The position numbers and the translations under genes are program-made. The notes beneath the pieces are model-generated. The model searched no databases, had not been told where the DNA came from, and saw only the letters and a program-made list of their open reading frames with translations. From assembly GCA_007922195.1 (NCBI GenBank), contig ML682005.1, positions 28,507,183-28,571,182 on the forward strand: 64,000 nucleotides of DNA, in the 5' to 3' direction. The first letter of the stretch is position 1, and each line of letters starts with the position of its first letter. The stretch comes from Podocnemis expansa. Taxonomy: Eukaryota > Chordata > Testudines > Podocnemididae. Below, piece by piece: positions 11,351-23,345 of the stretch.

Positions 11351-14183
11351 TTTCATCATCCTTACAGTGCTTCTAGGAGCAGTTAAGCAGGTTTTCACAG
11401 CCTACTCAAATTGATCCCACTGCATCAATTCGTTTAGCACCAGCAATATAGTCATACCCTTGGAGTGGGAATGGTTGATCACCAGAAAATCTCAGAATAG
11501 AGTTGAAAAGGGTGACAGAGTACTGAGCTAATCTTCTTCTGTCGAACAACCCTATAAAAAGAATGTCCCATGGTTTGCTGAGAGGAAGGAACAGCTATAT
11601 AAGGAAAGGCGATCTAAAGCAAACCAAAATATAAAATTCAGCCTAGGGTCTTCAACCCAGTAAGCAAGCCTATAGGAATATGTGCAACATTTGCATCAAA
11701 TACTGCAGTCAGATCAGTTTTAACTGGTTATGTGTATTGTTTATATACTTTCTATGGTTCTATGTTTTAGGGGAAAGAGCTGTTTCTATGGGAATAAATA
11801 TTATTCCTGAAGAAACAGCTCTATTTTTATTGCTTTGTGTACGTATATGTGAGAGTCAGGAATTAAGTTATTTTCTGCTCTCTTGAAAATAATAAAAGTA
11901 GCAAATAAAAATGCTTTTCATTTAAGCAGCATTTTTTACCCAATAATCTTATAGCATATGAATTTTACACAAGTATTATTAACTTTTAGGACATGTGGCA
12001 AGTGAATAATAAGGCATTTCACTTGTTTTCTTCCTAAAAAAAAAAAAAAAAGAAAAAGAAAAAGAAAGAAAGTACTATTCCACCTCCCTTACATAATCAG
12101 CTTTGGTTTTAACAAAAGAAGGTACAACTATTCTGTTTTCAAATGAACAGTAATTGGCCCATGCATACAAAAAAAGTTGACAGTAATTTCTATAACAGGT
12201 AGACCCAATGCTACTTTAGTTATTGTTCATGTTAATTACACTCCTCAAACTGAGAACCACAGAAGAATAATGACTAATGGAAGTGCTTGAATGATGATCA
12301 AATAACAGGAAAAACTGAGCAAACATTGAAGCCTGAAAAAGACAGGTGCAGTGTATCCTGAGTGTAGTCATGATCTCACCCAGAATTGCTGTTTAGTTAA
12401 GTAAATGGTATTTATAATTTGAGGCGATTTTGCAAAGAAAGCTTAGAAATGAAACCTTTTGAAAATATTCTTGGAATAGCATTGGGAGGAGAGAGAAATA
12501 AGCAGTGCATTCAACATTTATTGGTGGCTGAAAGAAGGCAGCAGGCCATCAGCTTTGACAATATGTCTCAGGACCAAATTAATGTATTGAGAATCCATTT
12601 TTAAAGCATTTGGCATATTTCCATTTCTGTTATAAACAACAGCACAGCTAACCTCTTTTAGCAGGGGGAAAAACAAGATAATTTTATTTCTATATCGGAG
12701 GTGACTGTGCTACCACATTCCCCCAACAAACTGAGGATGGCAGTTGCCTAAAAGCTTTGAAAAAATTCTAAATATCACATCTTATTAAGGTTTTAGTCAG
12801 AGTTCTAGGCCTAAATTATAGCTCTTTGGGTTTAATATGTATGCAGATCTGGGGAAGTAAGGATACTGCAATTTCTCATGGGGCAAAGTATCTGTATAAA
12901 GAAAGTGGCTATATACCAGTATTTATGAGCAGTTTAAATTCAGAGATCAAGAATCGCAAAACAGTGTTCCTTAGAATAACGTGCAAATACCAGCGATCTA
13001 TGTGAAAAATGTGCAAACAGGTTTTATAGCTAAAGGTTTAGGACACATAATAATAATAATTCACTTCTTTGTATACATGCTCAAAATCAAGCCATACTGA
13101 GACACCTTTGCAATTTTTTTTTAAGAATGAACATTTCTCTTAGTTCCATTGCAGTCATTAGCGTATCCAGTGAGAGAATCTAATAAAGTAATTTCTGTAC
13201 TTGCCTGGGAAAGACTGGACACAATTATGATATCCCCAATCCAACATGAAGGCCTTTATCTGATGCAGAGACTGGTGACAAAGAGAAGTAGATAGGAGGT
13301 TAAAAGAAATAGTATGTATTACTAGCTCTCTTGGGTAAAATCTGTGCAGGCTGCTGTATGCTGTGATTGCATTTTCTTCTGATTGCCTGCCTCTTGACCT
13401 CCTAAAGACACTGGCACAAATATAATAACATCAAATTGTCAACTAATCTATAGTGATAAATACTTAAAATCTCTTCCAATGTACTTACATTTTATATCTG
13501 ACTTAAATTATACAGAAAATAACTACCTCAAAAATGTCAAGAAATATCGATGTTAAAAAAAAATGATTCTGCTGAATACATAACATCTATAAAACTCCAC
13601 AACATATGTCTGGGTCAGATTTAGAGGTAATGTTAATGAGAATTAAACATAAACTTGTGAGTATGAAGTAGTGTAAAATAACCTCATGACTTTATCTGAC
13701 ACCTTCCTATTAGTGAATTCTTTCTGTATATTCCCTTCTTCTCTGCTTTCCTGGCATGTAGGTTACTCTCTTGTAAAGACTTATCAATGTCTTAAGTTAC
13801 AGAACCATTCAAGATATCACTGAACTTGCCCCACAGCCAACTAAAAGTATAAGCCCTGATCCTAAGTAAATGCAATGGGCCAGACCCTTGCATTTGTTTG
13901 CAATCCTGTTTACGTCTATAGGATTCCATGTTGGTGCTGGATCCAAACTAATATATCTTCCTGCATACTACACAATACAAGAATGGTAGCTTAGATGTTA
14001 TAGAGGAATCGTGAGGTCAGGTTCTCTGCTGTGTTCCTTAGAAGAGGTACAGCCTAGGAAGAAGGAAGGTTAAAGTGACTGTAAGATGATTTCACTTATT
14101 GGATTCCGGGCTGCTCCTGGGACTAGAAATGACCATAGACTAATTTAGAGAAACCTTATGTGCTCTTCTAGTTTATGGCAAAA

Positions 14184-14185
<2 letters not shown>
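11351..14185. other. No gene recognised
   Basis: AT-rich, single-copy-like sequence. There is a poly-A/AAAAAG tract at about 12036-12072 and an ATAATAATAAT run near 13050. No open frame carries a recognisable domain. Confidence 0.5.

Positions 14186-14218
<33 letters not shown>
14186..14218. repeat. (AG)n microsatellite
   Basis: About 16 uninterrupted GA dinucleotides lie directly against the end of a Penelope-like tail, where such elements commonly carry simple repeats. Confidence 0.95.
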
Positions 14219-14219
<1 letters not shown>

Positions 14220-14410
14220 CTGTCGCACTTAAAGACTAACAGATTTATTTTTTGCATGAGCTTTCACGGGAGAAAATCCCACTTTATCAAATGCTTCTAA
14301 GATGGGGGAATTTACAGAATAGAATGAAAATAAATGCAAAGGAGTGTAAAACATGGGATCAGTTCGTACAGTAACAGCAAATCAGAGCAGCTGTTAAGGT
14401 TCAAACTAGT
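14219..14410 (-). mobile_element. Penelope-like element tail, minus
   Basis: The reversed unit has TGTCGCACTTAAAGACTAAC, then the module at 14254-14294 and the 3'-UTR part ending near CAGCAAATCAGAGCAG. The module reads UUGAUAA in place of CUGANGA (C3 to U and G8 to A), so it should be inactive. Stem II, GAAA, AGCUC and AUGC are intact. Confidence 0.75.
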
Positions 14411-15315
14411 TTATGGCAGCCTTTTATGTCTGACTATTATCTGTTCTGCAGCTCAGACTTGCCAGCATTCTCACCATGCCAAGCACTGATTTTCCCTCTT
14501 TCTGCCACAAGCCACACTCCAGCAGGCACCTATTCCGGGGAAGCAAAGTAAGACAGTGGACTGTGTGCATCAGTACTGTGCTGCTCCTGTCTTTAGGTAG
14601 GTCCCTGGGGTGACATTATGATTTCTTTACAGTGCAGGAGTAGCATAAGTGGCCAAAATCTAGCCTGTCATCTCCTTCAGTGAGTGGATCTAGATTAAAA
14701 AGTGCCCCCCCCAAGACATAAAATGACAATCAGTTTTTATTGGTGCAATGACTTCAATGTGTTTGTAAGACCTTTAATGTTATTTTAATGGAGTGATTAT
14801 AGTAATTGTGCTTCAGTTTTGCTATCTATAAAATGAAGATAACTATAGTCTTTTTTTCACAATGAGATCTGTGTTTTGAGAACTATGAATGAAAAACTCC
14901 ATAGGAGCACTATATATTATTTTATTTTGCTTTGCTTTCTCTTTTAAAAGTACCTTTAAAAATGGGATGGGCTCCTTGTCGTTGATATTATTATAGCATT
15001 TAATATCATGCTGACAAGTAAGTTTCTGTTAGGCTGATCATGATGTTTCCTAGAGCCCTTACATTCTCCGTGGAAATGTATTGCACCCCAACCCTGCCAC
15101 AATCTGCAAATGGTTTACACTTCACAACAGATGGCAAGAGAAGTGAAGGAGTCATTAGCACCTATGAAGAGCAATAGACAGCATTTTTGACATAATAAAG
15201 AGTAATTTTTCAGTTCAAACAATTGTTGTTTATCATGTAAATATGTACTTAGAAAGTTCTTAATTCACAGAGATGCTATCAGTGTTACAAACACATCAGA
15301 TGATTTATTTTACCA
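14411..15315. other. No gene recognised; possible weak MIR
   Basis: Bases 14795-14905 have a faint MIR-like pattern (CTTCAGTTTTGCTATCTATAAAATGAAGATAA). The remainder shows nothing recognisable. Confidence 0.35.
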
Positions 15316-15363
15316 GTTTCCAAAGGGATAGCAGTGTTAGTCTAGTCCAGCAAAAAAAAAAAA

Positions 15364-15366
15364 ACA

Positions 15367-15402
<36 letters not shown>
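15364..15402. repeat. (CAA)n microsatellite
   Basis: About 12 CAA units preceded by an A run, located between the body and terminal segment of the left Penelope-like tail. Confidence 0.95.
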
Positions 15403-15442
15403 GGAGTTGTGTGGCACTTTAAGACTAACAGATTTATTTTTC

Positions 15443-15483
15443 GCATGAGCTTTCGTGGGAGAAAACCCCACTTCATCAGATGC
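15443..15483 (-). ncRNA. Hammerhead-ribozyme-like module, all core residues intact
   Basis: Read on the minus strand, the 41 nt run in order: GCAU (stem I), CUGAUGA (C3-A9), one extra A, GUGGG, a 7-nt loop, CCCAC (stem II), GAAA (G12-A15.1), GC, U16.1, C17, and AUGC (stem I). Cleavage is predicted between plus-strand bases 15447 and 15446. Stem III is a single A-U pair around GC. AGCU is self-complementary, so a four-pair stem III could form only in a dimer, as proposed for other minimal hammerheads. Hammerheads are known in Penelope-like elements. Activity of this copy is inferred, not shown. The extra A after A9 departs from the textbook core but has a natural precedent in a viroid hammerhead. 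Confidence 0.72.
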
Positions 15484-15493
15484 TTCAAAGACC

Positions 15494-15534
15494 GCATCTG
15501 ACGAAGTGGGATTTTCTCCCAAGAAAGTTCATGC
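15494..15534 (+). ncRNA. Hammerhead-like module, nearly intact
   Basis: This is the plus-strand partner of the preceding module. It has GCAU/AUGC stem I, CUGACGA (position 7 is variable in hammerheads), GAAA, and U16.1-C17 in AGUUC. Stem II is GUGGG against CCCAA, so the core-closing G-C pair is lost. The AGCU palindrome has become AGUU. Reduced or no activity is expected. Confidence 0.6.
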
Positions 15535-15578
15535 GATAAATAAATCTGTTAGTCTTAAAGTGCCACACGACTCCTTGT

Positions 15579-18477
15579 TTTTTTTTTTTATTTTACCAGT
15601 GTGAAATGGTGTAATAAACATGGGTATTATATATAAATAATATTTTAATATATACTTTGTACATATGCACACCAGAGCTCTAATGAAAAGGCAACAACCA
15701 TCAAACTAGCAACATTTTAAAACTTCAATATTGCTGATATAGTGATAGAAGAAATTCCCAGATATCTGATCCTATTACAGTCTAATGATTACGAAAATTT
15801 GGGATTTTCTGCTCAAAGCCTTTTTCTTGAGTTACAGAAGAGATGAAGAAGCAGCCACAATATGCCTGTCTTTCTCACTGTAATCTTTGATAACTTTACA
15901 ACATTTAAACCAATTTAAATCAATATTAGTAAAAATGCTTTGAACTGAGACCTTATATGTCAAGTTGCAATTTAGGATGAATTTTTACTGTCAAGTTATA
16001 ATTCCCTAAATTAGGAGGTGCTATATAATTGAAATGCTGATACAGGCCTCTAATAGCAGAGGTGTTGGCAGGTGCTGCAATGTTAGCAATATATTACCAA
16101 CTTTTGCATATAATTATTATTCATTAATGTCTATTACTATATCACATTCATGCAGATTATAGGCTATAGAATGACAGCTATGTAAAGCCAAATTGGAATA
16201 CATACCACAGATGTAAACAGACACACATTAAAAAGATTGTATGAGTGTCCTTCAAAGGTTTTTCACTTTAAAATAATATAGAGAAAAGTTTTTCATTGTG
16301 AAAAACATACTAGAAAATAAAATATCTAGTTCATTTTCTATGAGAATGTACTTAATACAGAATTCATTGTAAATAACAAATAGAAATATATCTTTTTAAA
16401 CTAAATTTTAAGTTAACCCAACAGCAGTAATTGTTGAAATTATAACTGAACATTATAGAACACAGATCTAAGTGCTTTAGCTGTTCCCACCATCCAAGCA
16501 GGGTAGATGTTATGCAGATGATTGTGTTCATATTTCTAAATAAATAAATAAATAAAATGTGGTGATTTTTTGCAAGGGTTTATTTGTTGTTTTGAATTTC
16601 TTGGGGGACGGAGCAGATTTTTCATTAATTTTCATTAATGAAATTTTCATTAAACTTTCCAAAAAATGAATAACAGGACACACTATTAAAAACTGAACTA
16701 CAGGAATGTCTGGTTACCACACAAAAATGTCAAAAGCAAAATCTTGTTATGTGCTTGTTAGAGACAAGCCCTAACCAAAATCTTGGATCCATCCTCCCTT
16801 AACTTTGGAAAGTTTGGATCCAGAACTGAACTTTATGAATCAGGGCATCCCTGAATCCGCAGAGCAAGATTTTTACTATCACTTGTCTAACATTAGCCTC
16901 TTAATTCTTTGTTTAGGCACATATATATATAAGTGAAATTGGTTAATTTTTTAAAACTGCTGAGGTAACCAGCAGCTCCCAATTGCTCTTATAGGACTGC
17001 ATTGGGAATTTTTTGTCATTCAGTGGTATAAGAATTTGGTTCTGTTATTTAGATGCCTAAACATAGACTTATAATCCTAATTTTAAGAAATCAATATCGG
17101 TCTTAACTATTTCATCAGAATGGTGTATTTAACAATTATTTGTAAGGTCAGTTCAATGAAATTACCTTTTTTCCCCTCTTTGGACAAATCTATACATTTA
17201 TCAAGTTAATTACCTCTAGTATGATTTCTTTTTATTTTTATTTTTGTTTTTAAACAATTTTGTTTCTTCAGCAGTTATGCATTTAAGGACCTTCCTTTAT
17301 TATATTTGCATCTATATTTTTGTTTGATGCAGTGAAGAGTGTCTAAGATTTATACTGTATCTATTCAGTGGACTTTATTACAATAAAGTGCTTTTTCCCC
17401 ATTTGCTTGACTACAGAAATTCTGTTCTTCTTCACATTATTGTGTGCATATGTATGTGCTTTGTTTTGTAATCCAACCACTAGTGATAACACACACACAG
17501 ATGTAATTTTAAATGTATTAATGACACAGTGTATCTGAGATTAGCCAACTGCCTGAAGTGACCTTCATCCAACCCATTCCTTTTATTACCCTTTGTTAAG
17601 CAATTGACTTATCATTCATTGCCTGTATCACTTCTTGATATGATTTTCAAGCAAATCAGATCACAAGAAGGTAGAGTAATACCTGAACACAAGTTAAATA
17701 TTGGGATTGAGAATATTATTGTCTGGAATTACCTAACAGAATGTTAATGATGTCAGAAAACATTGCTGATGTTATTGAAAAACTGAATCCAAATCATTAA
17801 ACAAACATTACACCATTCAAATTAAGCTGTCAGCTTCAGTGGTTTTATAAGCAGGCCACATAAAACAATCATTTTTATATTTCTCTAGTTTCTTAACTTA
17901 TTTTTTTTTACAAAAGATGAAAGCCTAATAATTATTCTTATAACGTGAATAGTGTGAGCTGCCCAAGTGGTTTCATTATCAAGACAAGGCTTGAGGCATC
18001 CCAAGGCTCTCCTCTGCTTGAAGATATGCTGACACAAACTGGTTTAACCAGAAAGAGAGGTTGGAAGTAGACAGACGTCCTCCTTATCTCATGTGAATTG
18101 GTTAGGTAGCTGCTCAAATGTCTTTGTAATGACAGACCAAGTGCATAATGCATTTGAAATTGAATTAATATCCTCTCTTTTTCTTCCAGAGGAAAGAACA
18201 GGTGAAAGAAGCAAGGAGTCAAGCTGCTTTTATGAATTGCTCAAGCATCTGCTGTTTGTCCTCTATAAATTATGTATAATTATTTAAAAACAAAATAAAA
18301 TAAACAAATAAAAATAACTTTTCCTTACTTTATTTCAGAAACTTGTTTCTGGCAGGAGCTTCTTCATTAAGGCTGAGTGCTCCAAACACTTTTGCACGTG
18401 CTTTTCTCTATAGCACTTTGAGCAATCCACTGGAGTACATAGGGCTATTGACAGTTTTAAAATTAAGCTTGCACAAG
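15579..18477. other. No gene recognised
   Basis: AT-rich sequence with a TAAA repeat at about 16537-16556 and a short TATATA run near 16921. A small AC run lies near 17490. I see no coding exon or clear transposon. Confidence 0.5.
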
Positions 18478-18541
18478 ATGTCCTAGTCTACACAACAAAG
18501 TGAGGTCAATACAAGGCACTTATATCAACTTAATTCTGTAA

Positions 18542-19940
18542 GGCTATGTCTATACTAGAGGCTTAACTTGACTTAAACCCCCTTAAGTCAATTTAAGCAA
18601 AGTCTAGGGTACATTTACAATTTATTAAGTTGACTTAAGTGTTTGCATAAGTTGACTTAGTAACTCTCACTTTTAAAGTCGACTTACTGATTAAGACAAC
18701 TTTATTAAGTAGGCTGGGATTTGGCTTAAGTCAACTTAATTGGCCTTGTGGCCATCTGAAATCCTTCCTGGCAACCAGAAAGTGCCTGCCCTGGCCAATG
18801 ACAGGCCCACCCTGCTTCACAGCCAGAGCTAGCTAGGACTCCAGCAGTGTTGGAGGCATGGTGGAGGGCAGAGCCAGGCAGGCCAGAAAGCAGGCCCCAT
18901 CCTGGACCCACCAGGTCTTAGATCTCCTGACTGTTTTGGGGGGGATGAACACATACACTCCCAGCTCCAGGACAGCCAGAGGAACCAGGAGGCATATAGG
19001 GGCATCTTCAAGGCCCTGGTGGAGAAGGGCCACACCCATGACACGCACCAAGGGCAGCTGAAGATTAAGGACCTCTGTCAGGGCTACCAGAGGGCCCGGG
19101 AGGCCATGTGCTGTTCAGAGGCAGCCTCCACCACATGCCCCTAGTACATAGAGGCTGACACCCAGCCAGCCCACACCCTTGACTCCACCAAGCCCCCCTC
19201 CTACGACGATGACCAGGAGGAGGGCTCAGAGGATAAGTATGATGGTCAGCTGGGAGGAGATCAGCACTCCAGCACCAGGTACCATACCAGCCCCAGGCAG
19301 TGCCACCCTGGAGCTGTTCCCTGCCCCAATGCCACAAATGGGTATGTGGGGGAGGCTACCCCTGCTGAGAAAGACCCAGGTGAGGGGACATCATGCCAGA
19401 CCACTGGTGCATCTGCCAGTGAGTGCTCCTGCTCTGCAGGCATGGTGGGGCAAGTAGGTGGGACCTGGACTGCGGGGGACAGGGCCTGGGTGCAGAGGCC
19501 CTCCTATGGGGGCACAGGAGTAGAGGGCCATGTGGCAGGGTACACCTGCAGACAAGCAGGGTGGAGGCCTGGCAGGAGATGGGGTGGGGGCACTGTACAT
19601 GGGAGCACCAAGGCCAGACAGCATACACCCGACACCACTGGCACATGGCCTCAGGAAAGACCCCCAGGGCAGGGCTGCCTGGGGCTCACCACCCCGGGCA
19701 CCGCATGCACCCCATGCAGCAGAGCACTGTGGCGTATACTAAGGGGTCCCTGTCCCAAAGGACAGGGAGTGGGAAGCAGGGTGTTGGGCATGGGACAACA
19801 GCTGCTTTCAGCCTGCACTTCGCACTACCTAACGTTCCCCATCATCCCTCCCCACCCCCACCAGAGGGAAAGGTACCCACAGTGCATGACTTTGTGCAAT
19901 GATGCAACCACTTATTAAGGACATGCACATTGGACACAAA
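18542..19940 (+). mobile_element. Harbinger remnant with MITE-like left end and gene core
   Basis: The left end GGCTATGTCTATACTAGAGG is preceded by TAA. It is followed by about 200 bp of AAGTTGACTT/AAGTCGACTT repeats like those in the MITEs at 8643 and 55159. Then comes a GC-rich core carrying the Myb/SANT-like remnant. No matching right terminus was found before the next MITE at 19941, so the right end is either lost or replaced. Confidence 0.55.
18885..19400 (+). pseudogene. Myb/SANT-like (trihelix) DNA-binding protein of Harbinger, broken
   Basis: Harbinger elements usually carry a Myb/SANT-like DNA-binding partner for the transposase. Here one frame gives QVLDLLTVLGG. A shifted frame then gives QEAYRGIFKALVEKGHTH, QLKIKDLCQGYQRARE and a stop near 19143. 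The spacing of the LL..W/V-G, Y..I...L...G and KIK.L...Y blocks matches the trihelix Myb domain and aligns with the copy at 58063. Past the stop, an acidic stretch (YDDDQEEGSEDKYD) continues readable protein-like sequence. The frameshift and stop make it non-functional. Confidence 0.65.
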
Positions 19941-20295
19941 GGCTATGTCCACACTAGTGGGCTCAGTTAAGTCAGCTTAATGAGGTCTACTTAAAGTTGA
20001 CTTTATAAAGTTGACTTAAGCAAGTGGACCTATTTAAAGTCAACTTTAAATGGGTCCCCTTGCTTATGTCAACTTTATAAAGTCAACTTAAAAGGCTCCA
20101 TTGCACTAAGTTGACTTTATTAAGTGGACTTCAATGGGCATATTTTGTTACATCAACTTAATAACATTAATTTAACCCTTAAGGTCAACTTTAAGCTTAG
20201 AAGTTATTAAGTTGACTTAAGCAGTTGCTTAATGAACTCCAGATGTGCCCAGGGAGTTGTTTAAGTTGGCTTAAGCCCCTAGTGTAGACATAGTC
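19941..20295. mobile_element. Complete Harbinger-type MITE, AAA duplication
   Basis: A 355-bp element with termini GGCTATGTCCACACTAG (left) and GACTATGTCTACACTAG (right, inverted), flanked by AAA on both sides. The interior repeats AAGTTGACTT and TAAGTCAACTT. It is the same family as the MITE at 8643 but in the opposite orientation. Confidence 0.75.
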
Positions 20296-20579
20296 AAAGA
20301 ATATAATGTGGCTGCAAAGGAAATTTAATTACTGCAATAACTGTACATCAATGTAACTTAAGGTCAACCTAATTTTTGTAGTGTAGATTTGCCCATTGGA
20401 GCCAAAGAACCCAACGTCTGCTTTGACTACAGTATCAAAATGTATTTAAATGTTGTTTGTGTCTTTTGTGATGACATGCCTTGTAGTTCAAATGATAGGA
20501 TATGAAAAAAAATCAGTCATTTATACACAAAACAGTTTTACTGTCACCTGAAATTATCCGATCCCATTTGAACCATTCC

Positions 20580-20634
20580 AAACAAACAAACAAACAAACA
20601 AACAAACAAACAAACAAACAAACAAACAAACAAA
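20580..20634. repeat. (AAAC)n microsatellite
   Basis: About 13 perfect AAAC units. Confidence 0.97.
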
Positions 20635-20734
20635 GCATCAATTCTTTGTCTTATTTCTTTTTGGTATATTTATTGATAATGTCCCACCATAGTGGGAAGG
20701 TGGACTGTGGTGTAAAACAGGACTTTTGGGTTCT

Positions 20735-20915
20735 TTCTCACTGATTCAATGTCCCTTCCTGTGACATAGGAATAGTATCATTTAACTTTCTCACAGCTTT
20801 CTCACAGTTCACTTTCTCACAGTGTTTATGAAAATAAATTAATCTTTGAAAAGTACTCCAAAATACTTCAAAGAAAAGTGTTATATAAATGCAAAGTATT
20901 GCTAATAAATTAAAT
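20735..20915 (+). mobile_element. MIR SINE, degenerate
   Basis: The order of blocks (GGTTCTTTCTCACTG, CCTTCCTGTGACATAGGAATAG, then TACTTCAAAG...TATAAATGCAAAGTATTG) follows the plus-strand MIR layout ahead of its LINE2-like tail. It includes a tandem CTTTCTCACAG triplication near 20783-20822. Confidence 0.5.
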
Positions 20916-23345
20916 GGATTATTTCACTAAGGCTATTGTATGATCAATCACTTTAATCAGATATGTACTGTGCTCTATTCTACTATTTGCATACAATTTA
21001 GTAATTAAAACAGAACTAAAACATATAATGAAAACCCCCTCATTTATAAAGAAACCAAACCGTAATAGTGTGCAGCTGAACCAACTCATCTGAGTGTCTG
21101 AAAAGCAAGGAAAACTAAAATGAAAGAGGTTATCCTGATTAGTTCTACGCATAGAATAAATGAACTCTCATCTCTGAAACTGAGTTTCAGCAGTACTTTT
21201 ATCTAATCATTCCATGTGCCTGAAATAAATTGTAGTTCATTCAGAAGGCTAGAAATAGTTTTCTTTGCCTCTAAGCCTGTATTAAGCAGCAGTTGGAAAG
21301 TGAGCAAAACTCACTATGAGATTGCATCTAGACAACAGTGCCTCTGACGGTGACTAAACAGATGCCAGTTGAGTTGCAGTAGATTAGCATGAGCTGAGTG
21401 ATTTCAATAAATGAATTTGTTCTTGAAGCTTGTATCAGACCTTTTATCTTGTGGCAAAAGTCAATGCCAGGGTCAATTGAAGCTACATCCCCTCAGAAAA
21501 TAGTGTAGTATGTTTTAATGATGATTTTGCAAGCAAATAAGTTTCACTGCAGGGCAGGAAATGCTTTAGGTAAAATAATTGTTTGAGGTCTGACTTTGAT
21601 TGATGAAGTGTAGTTTATTTATCTCCCATATTTGGATTGCTTTCTTTTTTTTGTTTGGGGTGATCAGAGATGTTTCTAATGTGTTTCAATTAATTGTGGC
21701 AGAAAATGAAGTTCTCTCAGTATTATCAACTATGATGACCACTGAATTAGTCTAAAAAAACCTGTCCTTTTCCATCCTGCCTAATTGTATTGTGCAGCTA
21801 ATTAGTCATGCACTAGAAGCAATTATACTCTTATTCTGTGTTATTACTTTTCTGTAAATATTAAAACACATTTGAAAGGACACAGTCAATACATAAATTA
21901 TAGAAAGAAATACACAGAATAATTAATTAATTCTGACATGAAGTTCTCAATATCAGGAGATAAGAAGAAAACAACTTACGTAAACAAATACCTAGTCAAT
22001 ATGTTGTGTCAACATTTAGTTTTGACTAAACAATGTGTTTAGCCAGGGGTGTCCCTTCTGCAGAAAAACAGAGTGACTTTTTGTCAAAGAAAAGGACACC
22101 TGAGAAAAATGTTCTTTCTCATTATTCAGCAGCTGTATGTCAAGCACATCATAATCCTATACTTCTGTACTGGCTGGGTTCTCCAGCCACCTGCATCTCC
22201 CATAAGGCACAACAGTTACATTTAAAAAAAAAAAGAATAAAAACTATTTAGTTTTCAGATAAAATGTTATTTTTTTATTACTTGTCAAAGAAAATGAAAC
22301 TATCCCTAGAAAATTTCAACATTTTGTTTATATATTTAAAGACAAAAACAAAAACCAAAAAACAAAACAATAACAAAAAAGCACCTTAAGGCATTTTTCA
22401 GTCAGCTGTACTTGTGTCCTTATCTTTACAGGAAGTGCACAGTTAGATTTTTGCATATATTTATAAACAACTGAAAGCAATGATTTATGATGGACAGTCT
22501 TTGGCAGGAAGAGAGAGAAAGATATACCTCTGAGCATAGAAAACAGCTTGGAGATCCCATCTACACAATCTTCGTGTCATCACGCTCCCATCTGGAAACG
22601 CTTTTCAGAGGGAGAATGAGACTACAAAAGAAAAAAAAAAAGAAAGAAAAAGAGGCAAGACACCCCACTATATCTCCTCCTCCTCACTCTTTCTGTCTGT
22701 CCATTAATTCACTGTACAAGAACAAAAGAAGCAAGAAGTAGGGGTCCTGGTAAAAGAAATCTGACTAGTAAGACTATTGAGAGCATATGGGGGGAAAAGC
22801 TTTGCTTTGAATTTAACCTTGTTGGTTAAGTTAAGCACAAGTTGCATTTTATTTTTATCTTTATTGTAACGATTTGTGACTTTCATGCCTCATTAGTTAT
22901 ATTCACTTAAAAGCAATCTCTTTGTAATTAATAAACTTGTTTTTATTGTTTTATCAAATCCAGTGTGTTTAAACTGAAATGTTTGCAAAACTCCATTTAT
23001 AATAACAGGATAGTGCATGTCCATTGATGAAATGACAAACTTTATATGAATTTGTATTGTCCAATAGAAAGATTGGAGCAACACAGGACATACATTTCTA
23101 CCAGAAACCCTAGAACTGGGGGTGTGTTGGGATCACCCTACAATAAACCAGACGGGTAAAATCTGAAGTGTGAATGGCTGCAGTGAACATGCATACACAT
23201 GGCTGGGAATGACTTTTATGCTAGAGGCTGTGTGTAAGCAGTGCTGACCGTAGGCTACAGAAGCAAAACATTATAAAAGGCATTCCAAGTTAGAAGATAG
23301 GAGTAACAGCTACTCACCTAACTAAATGTAGTACTATTGTATTTG
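20916..23345. other. Mostly single-copy DNA; candidate conserved noncoding segment inside
   Basis: No coding exon seen. The segment at about 21180-22010 is free of recognisable repeats, of balanced composition, and dense in homeodomain-type motifs (CTAATTAG at 21803, CAATTAATTG near 21695, TTGATTGATGA near 21597). This suggests, but does not prove, a regulatory element. There are A-rich tracts near 22221 and 22628. Confidence 0.4.

Larger units (their letters stand above)
15316..15578. mobile_element. Inverted pair of Penelope-like tails
   Basis: A minus-oriented tail (15316-15483) is followed after about 10 bases by a plus-oriented tail (15494-15578), so the two hammerhead-like modules face away from a short centre. 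The minus copy contains the terminal TTCCAAAGGGATAGC at its outer end and a (CAA)n tract at 15364-15402. Tail sequences are nearly identical between the arms. Transcribed, the whole unit could form a long hairpin. Confidence 0.8.
18478..20393. mobile_element. Old MITE hosting nested Harbinger insertions
   Basis: The outer ends are weak inverted repeats. The left end has TAGTCTACACAACAAAG; the right end, inverted, reads GGGCAAATCTACACTACAAA and then GGTTGACC. Between them lie a Harbinger-type left end at 18542 (GGCTATGTCTATACTAG), a Myb/SANT-like pseudogene, and a complete second MITE at 19941-20295. Boundaries of the outer element are approximate. Confidence 0.55.

Noticed and set aside
15443..15483. 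Alternative hammerhead register with a 3-bp stem III closed by the AUGC arm
   Set aside because: That register puts a purine where the essential U should be in nearly all copies and leaves no stem I. The chosen register keeps U16.1 and gives complementary stem I arms in both families.
19346..19918. 190-codon frame
   Set aside because: It is in GC-rich Harbinger remnant sequence and overlaps open frames on both strands. No conserved motif appears in this frame.
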